Assembly (NCBI GenBank): GCA_025506515.1
Contig: CM046457.1
Location: 38,822,231-38,886,230 of the forward strand
Length of the DNA stretch: 64,000 bases
Reading direction: 5' to 3'
From: Flaveria trinervia
Taxonomy: Eukaryota > Streptophyta > Magnoliopsida > Asterales > Asteraceae
Made by a program: the position numbers and the translations under genes. Shown here in pieces: positions 10,650 to 22,308 of the stretch (the stretch's first letter is position 1; each line of letters opens with the position of its first letter). The notes below the pieces were generated by a model, which saw only the letters and a list, made by a program, of their open reading frames with translations, ran no database searches and was not told where the DNA came from.

Positions 10650-12108
10650 TGGCAATGTGTCTGATGAGCTGAAAGCTTTATCACAAAATCAAACACAACT
10701 GGTTATGATGGTTCAACATCTGTTGGTAGAGTTACCAACTAGATGCTCCTATGTTGAAACCACAGAAAAGGAGATCCAAGCCAAAGGATTCTCTTCTTCA
10801 CCATCTTCTTCCTCCTCAGGCTGTGTTTCAAATAAACCTGTTAGTTTACCATCTATTGATGAGACCAGGCCCAAAACCAAAAAGGTTTGGGTCTCCAAAA
10901 TAACTGGTTGTTTATTATTGCAGGGTTCTCCAACATGCCAAAGTAGCATCTGTATGTAGACAGTGGGGGATCTATGCACATGACTGGGAACAGCTCTCTT
11001 CTTCAGACTACTCTCAAGGAAGAAGGGATTTGTTTCTTTTGGCAATGATGCTAGGGGTTACATCATTGGTAATGGCTTTGTCTCCAATGAGAAATCAAAT
11101 TTGCTGATGTTAATCATGTGGAAAATCTCAAGTACAATCTCTTGAGTGTCAGTCAAATGTGTGATAAAGGCCATGTTGCTCTTTTCACCAGTCAGAACTG
11201 TAGGATTCTGTCATCCAAAGTTTTGCACTTGATGACAAGGTGTTGGATGATCACACTCTCCTGAGAGCCAACAGGACAGGAAGAGGTATGCCTTAGATCT
11301 TTCCAAGAAAATAGATCTCAAAGGCAATCCTTGCCTATTTTCCAAAGCCTCTTCTCAAGAATCTAAACTGTGGCACAGAAGGCTGGGTCATGTTAATTTC
11401 AAAAACATGAATCAGCTTACCCACAATAGTTTAGTCAGAGGCTTACCAATAAAGGAGTTCTACTGTGATGAAACCTGCATTGCTTGTTTAAAAGGAAAAC
11501 AGCACAAAGTCTCATTCCCTCCTATTAAAGAGCCTAAGTCCACTGCCTGCTGCAATTACTGCATATGGATCTATTTGGTCCTGTGAGAGTGATGAGCATG
11601 GCCAAGAAGAAATACTGTCTGGTAATTGTGGATGATTACTCCAGATTTGTATGGACTTTCTTTCTACATTCAAAGGATGAGGTTGCTCAGAAGGTTATTA
11701 ACTTTGTGTTGTATATTGAGAAGCAGTATTCCCTTCCAGTCAAGTGTATGAGGAGTGATAATGGAACTGAATTCAGAAACCATACACTTGATGACTTCTA
11801 TCTCTCAAAGGGAATCAAAAGGCAGTTTAGCATCCCAAGGACTCCAGAACAAAATGGAGTAGTGGAGAAAAGAACAGGACCCTCATTGAAGCTGCAAGGT
11901 CCTGCTGGCTGATTCTGGTTTGCCACTGACCTTTTGGGCTGAAGCTGTCAACACAGCTTGCTATGTGCAAAATAGAGTTTTAATAAATCAGAGGTTGATG
12001 AAGACTCCATATGAAGTTCTCCATCATTTGGCTCCTCTAATTTCATTTTCAAAGCATTTGGGTGTCCCTGTTTCATTCTCAACACAAAGGATCAACTCCA
12101 TAAATTGA
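10650..12108 (+). pseudogene. E2 protease and integrase (broken)
   Basis: The protease active site reads YVDSGGSMHMTG near 10953-10990, so the Asp-Ser-Gly triad is present but the frame shifts shortly after. The preintegrase zinc region (LWHRRLGHVN near 11370, CIACLKGKQH near 11478) leads to the integrase core at 11565-11912: MDLFGPV, RSDNGTEF and NGVVEKR supply the Asp, Asp, Glu triad, so the core residues are intact. After 11912 a frame change leads into TFWAEAVNTACYVQNR (11920-12108), also a standard integrase block. Confidence 0.9.
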
Positions 12109-14241
12109 TCCTAAGGTGGATGCTGGGTATTTTGTTGGTTTATTCATCTACTTGCAAGGCATACAGAGTCTTCAACTGCAGAACAAAGATAGTTGAAGAG
12201 ACTTCGCATGTGAAGTTTAATGAATCTCTTTGGACAAGATTCCACAAAACCCTGTGGAGTTGTTTGATTTGGACATACTGCAATATGTTCCTTATCAACC
12301 TCCAGCTGTTGCAGATCCTGTGGCTAAATCATCTTCTGCAGCATGTCTTCCACCTGGTGGTATTGATGATGATGATGATAATATCAATACTCACCTATTC
12401 AAGTTTAGTGACCAACTGCCTGTGTCTGCTAAATTGATGTTCCTGTAGCTTCAGCAGTTCCATCCACAACAAATGCTGATGAGATCTCTGTTCCTCTACA
12501 TCTTTTGAGTTACCATCTACTTCTTGGTTTCAAGAGTCTACATCAACATCTGCTACTGCTGAAGGTTCTACAAACACTTGCACAGATCTCATTGTTTATC
12601 AAGAACTAAAGAATCACCCCATGTCTCAGATTATTGGTGATATCAATGCTGGTGTTTCAACCAGAAGTCAATTGTCTAACTTCTGCTTCTATGCTCTCTT
12701 CATCAGTCAGCTAGAGCCAAAGAACTACCATGTTGCTTTGAGAGACAATGGATGGGTTGAAGCTATGCAGCTTGAGCTACTTCAGTTCAAGAAACAGCAA
12801 GTGTCGGAACTTGTTCCTCTTCCCCCAGGTAAGTGTGCAATAGGCACTAAATGGGTGTTTAGGAATAAAACCGATGAAAATGGGCTTATTGTTAAGAACA
12901 AGGCTAGACTGGTTGTACAGGGATTTTCACAAGAAGAAGGTATTGACTATGATGAAACCTTTGCCCCTGTAGCCAGACTAGAGGCAATCAGATTGTTCTT
13001 AGCCTATGCTGCATTCCACAATCTTAAAGTTTTCCAAATGGATGTCAAAAGTGCATTTTTATATGGTAAATAAAGGAAGAAGTTTATGTGTGTTAACCAC
13101 CAGGCTTTGAGGATAATAAACATTCCTGAATGGGTACAAACTTGATAAGGCTTTATGGGGTTGAAACAAGCTCCTAGAGCCTGGTATAAGACACTCTCTA
13201 CTTTTCTTCTTAAGAATAATTTCACTAAAGGCTCCATTGATAAAACTTGTTTATTAAGAAGGTGGACAGCATAAGCTACTTGTTCAGATTTATGTTGATG
13301 ATATTATTTTTGCATCCTCTGATCCCCAGTTGTGTGATGATTTTACAACATTAATGAAAAAGAGGTTTGAAATGAGTGCAATGGGAGAATTACAGTTCTT
13401 TCTAGGCTTGCAAATCAAACAAAAGGCTGATGGAACTTTTATTCATCAGTCAAAATATACAAAAGATCTTTTGAATAAGTTTGATTTACAAGACTGTAAG
13501 CCCTGTTCTACTCCCATGTGCAACACCACACAACTGGATGCTGATCAGAAAGGTAAAGTTGTTGATGAAACGCTTTACAGATGTATGATGGGTCCTTGAT
13601 GTATTTAACAGCTTCTAGACCAGATATTATGTTTGCTACATGTGTTTGTGCTAGATTTCAGGCTGCTCCTAAAGAGTCTCATTTGATTGCAGTCAAGAGA
13701 ATCTTTAGATATTTGCAAGGTACACAATCTTGGGTTTATGGTATTCCACTGGACACTCTTGCAAATTAGTTGCTTTTTCAGATAGTGACTATGCAGGGTG
13801 CAAGTTAACTAGAAAGTCAACTTCTGGTGGTTGTCAATTCCTAGGCAACTGTTGATTTCTTGGCAGAGTAAGAAACAAACATCTGTTGCTACATCAACTG
13901 TGAGGCCGAGTACATTGCTGCTGCAAGTTGCACCTCTCAGGTACTCTGGCTTCAGAACCAACTTCTGGATTATGGCATTACAGAGACAGACTCCATTGTT
14001 AATGGATAGTGCTTCAGCTCTGTGTATTGTCAAAAATCCAGTCCAGCACTCTAGGACCAAACATATAGCGATCAGACATCATTTTATTCGGGATTGCTTT
14101 GAAAAAGGTCTGATTGATCCTAAGTTTGTGCCTAGTGCTGATGAGCTTGCAGATATTTTTACTAAGCTTTGGATAGTTCTACTTTCCAAAACCTTTGTTA
14201 AGGCTTGGTATGCTGCAGCTAGAACAAGTGACAACTACTGA
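12109..14241 (+). pseudogene. E2 integrase tail, reverse transcriptase and RNase H (broken)
   Basis: Residues such as DPKVDAG-like and YSSTCKAYRVFN near 12120-12180 are the integrase tail. RT begins near 12740 (AMQLELLQF) with WVFRNKTDE, KARLVVQGFSQEEG and FQMDVKSAFLYG, breaks at 13073, then shows the intact catalytic YVDDIIF near 13291-13311 and FFLGLQIKQ. RNase H appears as SDSDYAGC (frame-shifted, near 13780), AEYI remnants and the closing HHFIRDCFEKGL block to 14241. At least five frame changes are needed to read it through. Confidence 0.88.
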
Positions 14242-14890
14242 TGATTTCAGTAGTAATTACTGGTGATCATTGGTACCCATGTCACATATAAGTACTGATG
14301 AGTCCTTTCCCCTTCAGTAGTTTTTATAACTACTGACGGCTAAATGCCTCACAAGTACTGAAGTACTTTATCTGTTCCAAACTACTGATGTAGTTACAAC
14401 TACTGAAATCAGTATAAACAGATAAGTACTGATGTCCTATGAAACACCTGAAAATCAGATGCAAAGTCTGATGAGTAAGTGTTGAGGACAGCATGAAACA
14501 GATTGAAAGGCTATGAATTGACGAAAACTACTGAAGAGAACTTTGTCTTCAGTTGTTTCAACCACTGTTGTTTCATTCTAAACAACTGAAGCAAAACCAT
14601 GTCTTCAGTAGTTTTTATAACTACTGATGACTAATACCAAGTCTTCAGCTCTTTACAACAACTGATGACAAAACCACTGTCTTCAGTAGTTTCACAACTA
14701 CTGATACAAACAACACAAGTCTCAGTTGTTCATCATCTGAAGTCAAAACCACGGTCTTCAGTAGTTTTCTAACTCCTCATGCCTAACACCACGACTTCAG
14801 CTGTTTCAACGTCTGAAAGGGAATACCATGTCAACAGTCGTTTAAAAATACTGATGACTAACACCACATCCTTCAGTCGTTTTCTAACCC
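14242..14890 (+). repeat. E2 internal palindrome array, upstream of the ORF3 promoter
   Basis: No coding sequence. It is filled with the same words as the E2 LTR: CAGTAGTT and AACTACTG as inverted pairs (for example 14315-14322 with 14328-14335, 5-base spacer, and again near 14606-14626), and CTGAAGA/TCTTCAG pairs (near 14532-14556). It ends just before a TATAAATA box. Confidence 0.88.
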
Positions 14891-14896
14891 GTACCC

Positions 14897-14904
14897 TATA
14901 AATA
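14897..14904 (+). promoter_or_regulatory. Putative internal TATA box for E2 ORF3
   Basis: TATAAATA followed by TCCCTGACC and a C/T-rich leader, 73 bases before the ORF3 ATG at 14977. TATA to start-codon distance and the pyrimidine-rich start region fit a short plant 5' leader. Confidence 0.65.
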
Positions 14905-14976
14905 TCCCTGACCTAATCCTTCAAAGCTTCATCTTCTTCAAACCTAACGTTCCTCTCCAAAAATTCTCTCTTCTAA

Positions 14977-17900
14977 ATGGCGTCCATGCAAATCAAACCG
15001 CGACACAACTGTGTAGCCTACCTTACTAAATCGCCTATCTGGGCTAAATTCGATACTGCTATCGATCTTATGGTCAGTAACAATACCAAACGGCATTTCT
15101 TCTCAATCCATACTACATGCCGAATCCTCCAACATTTTGATGAACATCACCATTACCACTGGGGAGAACAACACACCATCTCTCAGTCGGTCGTCAACAA
15201 CAATGAAGTGGTCATCACTCCCGAAATAATCCGCCAAATTCTACATCTGGATGATGCCATTTCTCCTGCTGGATATCCCAAGGGCACTACTGATCTATCC
15301 TTTGCCCAACATGGATATCAGGGCAATCTTAGTGCCTCCACTATCATGAAGAAACACTTCCATGACGCTGAACGCCTAATTTTTCACATGGTGAATGTAT
15401 GTTTGGCTCCTAAGACATCGTCTTGGGATCAAATGTCGACAAAGTGGCAGCAGGTAATGTATTCTATTCTTGAGCAACAGCCGTTAAATTTTTCAGAAAT
15501 AATATTTTCGGAGCTCAAGGATATGGCTCAAAAACTAACTGCTAACCGTTGGATATTATATCCACGGTTCATAATGGCCATCATTACAAACCAGCTTCAC
15601 ACTGAGGGACTTGTTGGCCTGGGAGTCCCTGCTACGGTTGTTCTGCCAGAAGTATACTCCCGGCACAACTCTGACCATACACTCAAATTGGCTGCCAAGC
15701 TACGCAAACCCACGCAGCTAGAACCCATAGCCACCACCTCCAAATCAAAAGTCCCCACCAAACCCACCAAAAAGAAACCCAAAACGGCTACTCAGGGAAA
15801 TGAGTCCCCTGAGGATGCCCCTACAACACAAACGCAGGAGATACCACTGGTCAAAACCCCCTAGTGGATATAAGGACTCTTCCAGCCATAGCCGCTCAGG
15901 ATTCCTCTCAACAGGAGCCTGCAGCAACCACACAAGGGGTACCCACACATCTGGGTCTTCCTCACTTGAGGGGATTGCCACTAAAGAGCACCTTCCTCCC
16001 CAGGTGCACACTGCTTCTATCCCTTCTCACATGCACCGCCCCCCACAGCCCAACATTGATCTTGCACAAGTGCTGACTCAATTGCACTCCTCACCCCCTC
16101 CCCAGATACCACTTACTACTGGGAACACCTCTACCATTGAGGGGGAGGAACAAAGTGCAATTGAGAACCCACAGCACAGGGGTTTACCACTTCTTTCTCC
16201 TGGTTAGATAGGGAGATTAGAATATCTAGTGAGGCTGCCACCTCTTCTGAATCAGCACATGATCAGAATGAGGCTGGTAACATTGCTAAGACCTCACTAG
16301 AGGCAACAGCTGATGATGGACATAGTCCTGAGGCTGGAAGTCCCCAGTACCAAGAAAAAGGGGCACATGCTACAACTATCTACACCAGTGCATGTACATC
16401 CTGCTCCAAGGAGGAGGTCAGGTGATTCAGCTTCTGCTGATGATGACCTGGGCTTTTTCTACGATTTCTTGCCCAGAAAACAATCCTTGAGGAGGAAGTC
16501 AGTAGGCTGCAAAACCTACTTGACCAACTCTCACAAGGAGAAAGACCATCTGCCTCCACCAACCCACAGATGGCACCTTCAGTTGAAGGTTCCCCAAACA
16601 CTGAGCCACTCCCAACAACTCAGCCACCTGCCTCTGCTTCTGGCACTATTTCTCAGGAACAGAACCCTCCTGAACAAATAGTTGCTGACCTTCAAAATTC
16701 CCTCCCTCTCATCACACCCATAATCACTGACATTGTGACTAAAGCCATTGATGAGAGGCTTTCCTCAACTTTACAACCTTTGATTGATGCTGTTGTGCAA
16801 AAGACACTTTCTGCGGTACAAACCCCTACCACCAATGCATCCAAAAAGGGGGAGAGTACTGCAGTGAAAGAAAAGAGGAAAAGACCAGAGGATGAGAGGC
16901 CCTAGAGCAAGCCCAAGAGGTGGAAAAAGAAAAGCAACAACTGATCACCTATAAACGAAAGAAAAGTGTTGATGATCAACCTACTGCTGAAGAAAAATCC
17001 TTGGACGAGCTGGTAAAAGATGCTGATGATACACACAGCCGATCCATGGATAAAATCATTGAGCAACTCTTCAGGCAAGGTTTTGATACAGCCACATTGG
17101 ATAGTGAAATCGGGAGGTTGGAAGTGCAAGAGATTCAAACCCGATGGGCTGGGTACGATGCACTTGAAAAGGAGAGATTGGAGATCATGATCCTTTTTAT
17201 TGCCAAATACTTAGGAAGATCTATGATGGAGATTCGTGCGTGGACCAGAGACAGTATTCTGGCTATAGCCACCAGAATCTGTCTGTCTGAGCAATTCCAC
17301 AAGGGGATTATTATTGAAGCCCTTGATGAGGCTGGGGCTGGTAAAAGGTTTGAAATGGCAAAACTTACAAAGGCTAAACTCACAACAAAGATGCTGGAAC
17401 AACCTTCCCTTCCACCCACTCAAAAACAGCCTACCCCTCAAATCTCCAAACCAATCTCTAAGCCCAAATCCAAAACCACAATCACACCCTCAAAACCAAC
17501 TCCTTCACCATCTAAACCAATAGCCGATGATGCACCTAAGAAGAAGAAGAGAAGGGTGTTGAGGCTAGAAGAAGAAGAAAAGGATGATGTGGAAGAAGAT
17601 AGGATGCCTCTGTCTGCAGTCCTAACACTGGCGAAAGCCAAACCTATGCCCATCACTCCCACCTCACAAATGGATGTTGTGAGAGTAAAAATTGAAGAAG
17701 AGGAGCAGCAAAAGCTTCATGATGACGAAATGCTAAAAAGCATTGACAAAACCTATGCTGCCTCCTCATCAATTATCAGCATGAAGAAAGAAGCTCTGAG
17801 ATTGTACACTCTCGCCAACACATTTCAATATCTGAAAGAAAGGGTGAGAGTATGGCCTGATCCGAGGGTGGCTCATAGGATTGTAAAGAAAGACATTCCT

Positions 17901-18312
17901 TCGAGATACAAGGGTCAAGTCAAGAGGATCGTAGATGAAGAGATCACAGTGGCCCTTGTAGTATCACCCTGGGAGATTGTCGAAGATTTCAAGAAGGCCT
18001 ACGAGACTAACAACCACCCCAGAAGATGCTAGAGAACAGGATTATCAAAAAGGGTTAGTCTACAAGAGGCTTGAGAACTTCAAACAGAATGAGCTAAGTC
18101 TGCTACTCGAAGGGAATCATCCTGATGAGTTTGCATATAGAGAAATTACCACTGTTGAGCTCAAGAACGGCAAACAGGCCAAGTACATCTCAGAGCTGTA
18201 TGGGCAAGAAGGATTATTTGATGGTGAAGCCGAGAACCTACCCATGGAAGAACAAATCATGTTTCTCAGAGCCTACACCAGAGAATCCTACAGGCTCATA
18301 CACGGGAAGTAG
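14977..18312 (+). pseudogene. E2 ORF3, about 1,100 codons in several frames (unknown function)
   Basis: The ATG at 14977 (context AAATGGC) opens 295 codons beginning Met-Ala and KPRHN, homologous to the ORF3 starts of E1 and E7. The globular N domain ends near residue 235 with ILYPRFIMAI. A Pro/Thr/Ser linker follows (KPTKKKPK), with frame changes at 15864, near 16570 and at 16905. The frame 16920-18032 (370 codons) is Lys/Glu-rich with likely coiled coil, a Ser/Pro/Lys linker (ISKPISKPKSK) and a basic KKKKRRVLR patch that could be a nuclear localisation signal. The last frame ends at 18312, 215 bases before the 3' LTR. No membrane segment or signal peptide is seen, so a retroviral envelope role is not supported. 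Function unknown. Confidence 0.7.
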
Positions 18313-18527
18313 ATCTCATGGATGGGATAACAACTCTGTGTCCAGTTCCCCAAAACAGAGTTCCCATTCATATCTTGCCAAACAAATATCAGAGACTTCT
18401 TCCCAGGCCGGAGCTTATATGGGTCATCTTCTCTACTGATCAAGAAGGAAAAAGACCAACCTTTTGCCAACAATAAGTGGGATAATAAATAAATTAGAGG
18501 TTTTGGCTGCATTGGTTCAGGGGGATT

Positions 18528-19474
18528 TGTTGGACCAAAAGAACCAATGAGCCAAGATCTTAAAACCTCTAAGTCCCACATGGTATCACAACTGCTGAAA
18601 GCTTCATCAGCAGTTTGACAAGTGCTGAAGACTTCAACAGCTGAAGATCAAGTGCTGAAAACTTCAACAGCTAAAGAACTAAAGTGCTGAAGTACAACAG
18701 CTGAAGAACACAAGTGCTGAAGTACAACAGCTGAAGAACACAAGTACTGAAGCTGAACAGCTGAAGAACACAAGTACTGAAGCTGAACAGTGAAGAACAC
18801 AAGTGCTGAGCTGAAAGACCAAAGTACTGAAGTACAACAGCTGAAGAGTTTACAAGTGCTGAAGATCAACAACTGATGTACAAAGTCTGAAGACAAAGAC
18901 TGAAGACATCAGCTGATGATATCTACTGAAGTCATCAGCTGATGAAACATCTGAAGTTCAAAGTCTGAAGATCAGTACTGAAGTTTCAGTAGTTTGTCAC
19001 AACTGCTGAAGAGTACTTCTTTAGTAGTTGGGATATCAGTAGTTTTATATTTTTAGTTTCAATAGTTTTGTAAAACGACTGAAGAGCTTGTTCTTCAGTC
19101 GTTGTAGTTCAGTAGTTTTATGTTTTTCAGTAGTTATAACAACTGATAATACTTAGCATTTTTGTAAGGAGATGTCAGCTGTTTTGACATCTTCAGTAGT
19201 TGTGTTTCAGTGTAATAAATCTGTTAGATGTCACTATCAAGTGACATTAGCAGACGTCACATCTCTTATATAAAAGGTGTCGACCTAATTGTAATTGTGA
19301 CATTCTGTTACCACGAAAGCGAATATTGAATGAAATATATTTGCAAAATTCTCTCTCTATAACCGTCTTTGTTCTTATTAAATATCGTTTCGTTCTTGTG
19401 AATCGACTAATTCGTTGTTCGATTTCCGCTGCTATACTCTTTAATCAATCAAACATAGATCACTGATCCTAACA
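18528..19474 (+). repeat. E2 3' LTR
   Basis: Matches the 5' LTR end to end (TGTTGGACC to CCTAACA) but is 25 bp longer overall, mainly through one extra copy of the CAGCTGAAGAACACAAGTGC-type unit. A purine run, CAGGGGGATT (18518-18527), precedes it as polypurine tract. The stretch 18313-18527 between ORF3 and this LTR holds decayed coding-like sequence only. Confidence 0.92.
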
Positions 19475-19544
19475 AGTGGTATCAGAGCTGGTAATCATTG
19501 ATCGATCTAACAATTGATCATTGAAACTGCTAATTGATATCTGT
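19475..19544 (+). other. Extra primer site and leader after the E2 3' LTR
   Basis: After the 3' LTR the sequence repeats the start of the E2 internal region almost exactly: AG, then TGGTATCAGAGC at 19477-19488 and about 55 bp of leader ending GATATCTGT. It then switches to the E1 minisatellite. A 3' end should stop at the LTR, so this is the remnant of a second copy or of a recombination event. Confidence 0.88.
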
Positions 19545-19547
19545 TAC

Positions 19548-19685
19548 CACCTTCATATATACCACCCCCAATCTTCACCATTCCACCACCTTCATTTATA
19601 GCACCCCTAATCCTCACCACTCCACCACCACCTTCATCTATACCACCCCTAATCTTCACCACTGCCACCACCACCACCACTAGCC
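19548..19685 (+). repeat. 39-bp coding minisatellite in E1 ORF3, right half
   Basis: Three more copies of the unit seen at 7270-7417, ending in a CCACCACCACCACCAC run. It shows that E1 ORF3 continues after E2. Confidence 0.75.
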
Positions 19686-21499
19686 ACCAAGCTAGACTGT
19701 CATCTTACTTTTCTTATCCATCTGGATCCTCTCTACCTCCTAGTGGGGTAGAGGAACACTCTGGGCACTTAACCGATGGTGCTGAAGTTGTTGGCAGCCG
19801 ATGACGAGAAGACTGCCCAGATTCGTTAGCTAGTAGATCTTACTACTAGACAATCTCAGCAGATATCTCAGCAGGCTCAGTTGATTGAGCAACATGCATA
19901 ATAGATGGCTGCACAGAGCTCAGAGGTGTCTCAACTCCAGTAGCAACATGTCCAATCAGCCAAAAGGATAGAGGAGTTAGAGACTACTAACAAGACCATC
20001 ATGCTGAGGCTCAAAGGATCTAAAGATGAGCCCTTAAAGATCAAAGAGGGAGATGGAGATGATGGTGATGATGATGACAGTGATGATGATGATGATGGTG
20101 ATGAGCAAGGAGATGATACTCATGCTGGTGATGATGTTGATGATGTTGTTAATGATGATGATGAGGATACATCTGCTACGGGTGCCACATCTGCAAGTGA
20201 AAGGAGGAGCAAAAGGACTCAAGACCAAGGTGCCTCCACTTCAGCCCCATCAGCAGAGGAGCATATGATACAAGACAAGAGTAATACTTAGTTATTTATG
20301 TTATTTAAATCATATGTATTTGAATCTTGTATCAAATTAATGTAATGAATGTTTATATTTAATATTGATGTTTTTTGTTTTGATTATTACTAATGATTGT
20401 TGTGTTACATGTTTTAAATCAAGCAGATCCAAACTTCCAGAGAGATGAATATGATTTGCTCCCCTCCAACAGATCAAGACTTAGCTCACGATGATTCTTG
20501 ATCTGCAGGGTATTGTCAGGAGATCAGTGAATTACACTCCTAAAGAAGGAGAGATCATTCATGATCTCACAGACGAGCAACTTGTAGAAATTTTTTGACT
20601 CAATCCACATGAGATCGTGAAAGATGCTCCAACAGTCCAACTTGAAAGTGATGATGAGCTCAACGACGTTGATGAGATTGAGATAGAGATGTCACAGACC
20701 AACACTATCCAGAGTACATTGACATTGAAGGTAATATTGTTCCCAATCTGGGAGACAACCTTGTCAGTGAAACTTTTGAAACTCTGGATAGAATGGAAGC
20801 AGAGTCAGACAAGAAAGAAGACACAACCCAAGCCTTGGAAGCTGAAGTTAATATCAGAAAGTCTGAGTGGGCTGCTTGCTTTGAAGAAATAAGAGCCCAA
20901 CGCGGTGCTTCAACGTCAACTACCTACACCAAGCTGTATAAGTGAAGAAACATCAAAAGGTGTCAGGTAGAATAATAGCATGGGCATATTTTGAAGATCT
21001 CAACATTTATGCAGTTAAACGTGAGAAAGGGATCGAGTATTTCAGGTTCCCTCATGACCTGAAGACTCTTCCTGGATTTGAGCTAAACCAGTTAGCAAAG
21101 TTAAATTTGCTATACGTTGACCCAAGGAAAATGTCAGGCTGGTTTGAGACTGCTCTTAAAAGAGGGTACCACACCAGATGGGTCAACTTCAAACCTCAAC
21201 AGCCAACGTGGTATCTCAGATAGTCTGAGGTTGATCCCATTACTGGAAAACCAAAAAGAGTGCTGAAGTGGAGTCCTCCGCGAACAATGTCAAAGATCCC
21301 TCTACGGGAGATGCCACAGGACTTCACTCCACACTTCAAATGGTGGTACTATGATTGGATGACAAGAGAGGCAGTCATAGTTTTGAATAAGAATGGTGTT
21401 ATGGAAACCATTTGGGTGTTTGACCCTATGTGGCTTACAAACTTGTCTGTAGATGATGTATATACATTGTACAAGTGGCCATTATTCTATGACTCTTAA
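19686..21499 (+). pseudogene. E1 ORF3, central and C-terminal parts
   Basis: After the minisatellite comes a Gln-rich coiled-coil-like segment (TTRQSQQISQQAQLIEQH near 19840) with several TAG/TAA codons where Gln is expected. The frame 20001-20291 reads IEELETTNK-like sequence, then an acidic run of Asp/Gly encoded by GAT repeats and SERRSKRTQDQG. A putative intron (20281-20426) joins it to NPNFQRDEYDLLPSN. The C-terminal domain (20942-21499, one stop at 21221) has IIAWAYFEDLNIYAVKRE, FKWWYYDWMTREAV and LSVDDVYTLY, which align in order with the E7 C-terminal domain (WRFEDSSYNFVVERE, WEYDYNSCQL, LSTNELYKL). It stops 153 bases before the 3' LTR. Confidence 0.65.
20281..20426 (+). other. Putative 146-bp intron in E1 ORF3
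   Basis: Donor AAGA|GTAATACTT at 20281, very AT-rich body, acceptor AATCAAGCAG| at 20426. Removing it keeps the reading frame of the acidic segment open into NPNFQRDEYDLLPSN, whereas unspliced it stops at 20289-20291. Intron by inference only. Confidence 0.45.
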
Positions 21500-21652
21500 G
21501 ATATTGTACAAGCTCTGCAATTTTAGAACGTTATAAGACTCTGCTTTGCTTTTGAGATACACGCCGGAGTCACTAGAGAAGAGAAGTACAAGAAGTTTGA
21601 GGAACTTATGAAGGATGTAAGACATTAGATGAAACTAGGTCCAAGGGGGATT

Positions 21653-22280
21653 TGTATATACATGTGTCCCTAGTTTCTGATCTTAATGTAATATCTTTGT
21701 ATTGTCTTACACTTATGTAATTGTAGGGGTACTTAATGAAATACAATATGTGCTTGTGTTTAATGTTGAATATTTCATTGGTTGGTATGTAATAACGCTT
21801 ATTGACTTGACTATATAGGTTGTGGTTGTTTGAATACTATCTAAATCAATTAATGACTATGAAACATATTCAAACTATATCATGTGAAGTTCTTATGCGA
21901 TTGGCCCATACTAATGGACCATACGCATGAACAACTTCATGCTAATGACCAGTCATACGAATGAACCAGAGACTGGATCAACCGCATGACTCAATCGCAC
22001 GACTGAACCATGCAAATGGTCCAGTCGCACGATTGAGAAACCTAAACCTATAAATACCACTTAATTCGTGGAAAACCTAGACACTTCGAATATCTTGATA
22101 CCCAGACGTACCCTAGCCATCCAGAGACCTCTAGTAACCTGTTCCAACTTCAAAGATCGCAGTAGATCGATTGCTAATCGTTCTTAACGTTTAGATTCAA
22201 TCTTTAATTGATTCTACATGCGTTCTCCCTAATTGGATCACCAATCAAATAGGATTCCGCACTATTTGATTCGGTATACA
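21653..22280 (+). repeat. E1 3' LTR
   Basis: Starts TGTATATACATG right after a polypurine tract (CCAAGGGGGATT, 21641-21652) and most likely ends GGTATACA at 22280, giving TGTATA/TATACA inverted ends. The U3 holds the E1 palindrome vocabulary at 21890-22036. The right border is uncertain: 22281-22308 could be LTR or flank before gypsy homology starts. Confidence 0.65.
22049..22056 (+). promoter_or_regulatory. E1 LTR TATA box
   Basis: TATAAATA 12 bases after the last palindrome unit (CAGTCGCACGATTGAG). Same array-then-TATA order as at the internal ORF3 promoter. Confidence 0.7.
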
Positions 22281-22308
22281 CGTAAATCAGTTAGTATTCA
22301 TTGAGTAC

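Larger units (their letters stand above)
7418..19544 (+). mobile_element. E2: SIRE-like copia retrotransposon nested in E1 ORF3
   Basis: Two LTRs (7418-8339, 18528-19474) flank an initiator-Met-type primer site, a deleted gag, protease, integrase, RT, RNase H, a palindrome-rich spacer and a long ORF3, all on the + strand. It lies inside the 39-bp minisatellite of E1 ORF3. On the right the homology continues 70 bp past the LTR end through a second primer site (19475-19544), so the right border is not a normal integration end and no clear target duplication is seen. Confidence 0.9.
1..22280 (+). mobile_element. E1: SIRE-like Ty1/copia retrotransposon, 5' end outside window
   Basis: The domain order protease, integrase, reverse transcriptase, RNase H (139-3530) is the Ty1/copia order. 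A 2.4-kb spacer, a long sense ORF3 and a 3' LTR follow. The 5' LTR and gag lie left of the window. E2 (7418-19544) interrupts ORF3, and the same proline/threonine-rich minisatellite continues on both sides of it. An extra ORF after RNase H is known from the SIRE/Maximus copia lineage, so that placement is inferred from layout. Pol has many stops and frameshifts, so the copy is dead. Confidence 0.8.

Noticed and set aside
20034..20228. Antisense Ile-rich open frame
   Set aside because: It is the shadow of the GAT repeat that encodes the acidic segment of E1 ORF3 on the plus strand.
5991..21499. Host gene interpretation of ORF3
   Set aside because: Three copies occur in the same place, between RNase H and 3' LTR, in three retrotransposons, so it belongs to the elements.
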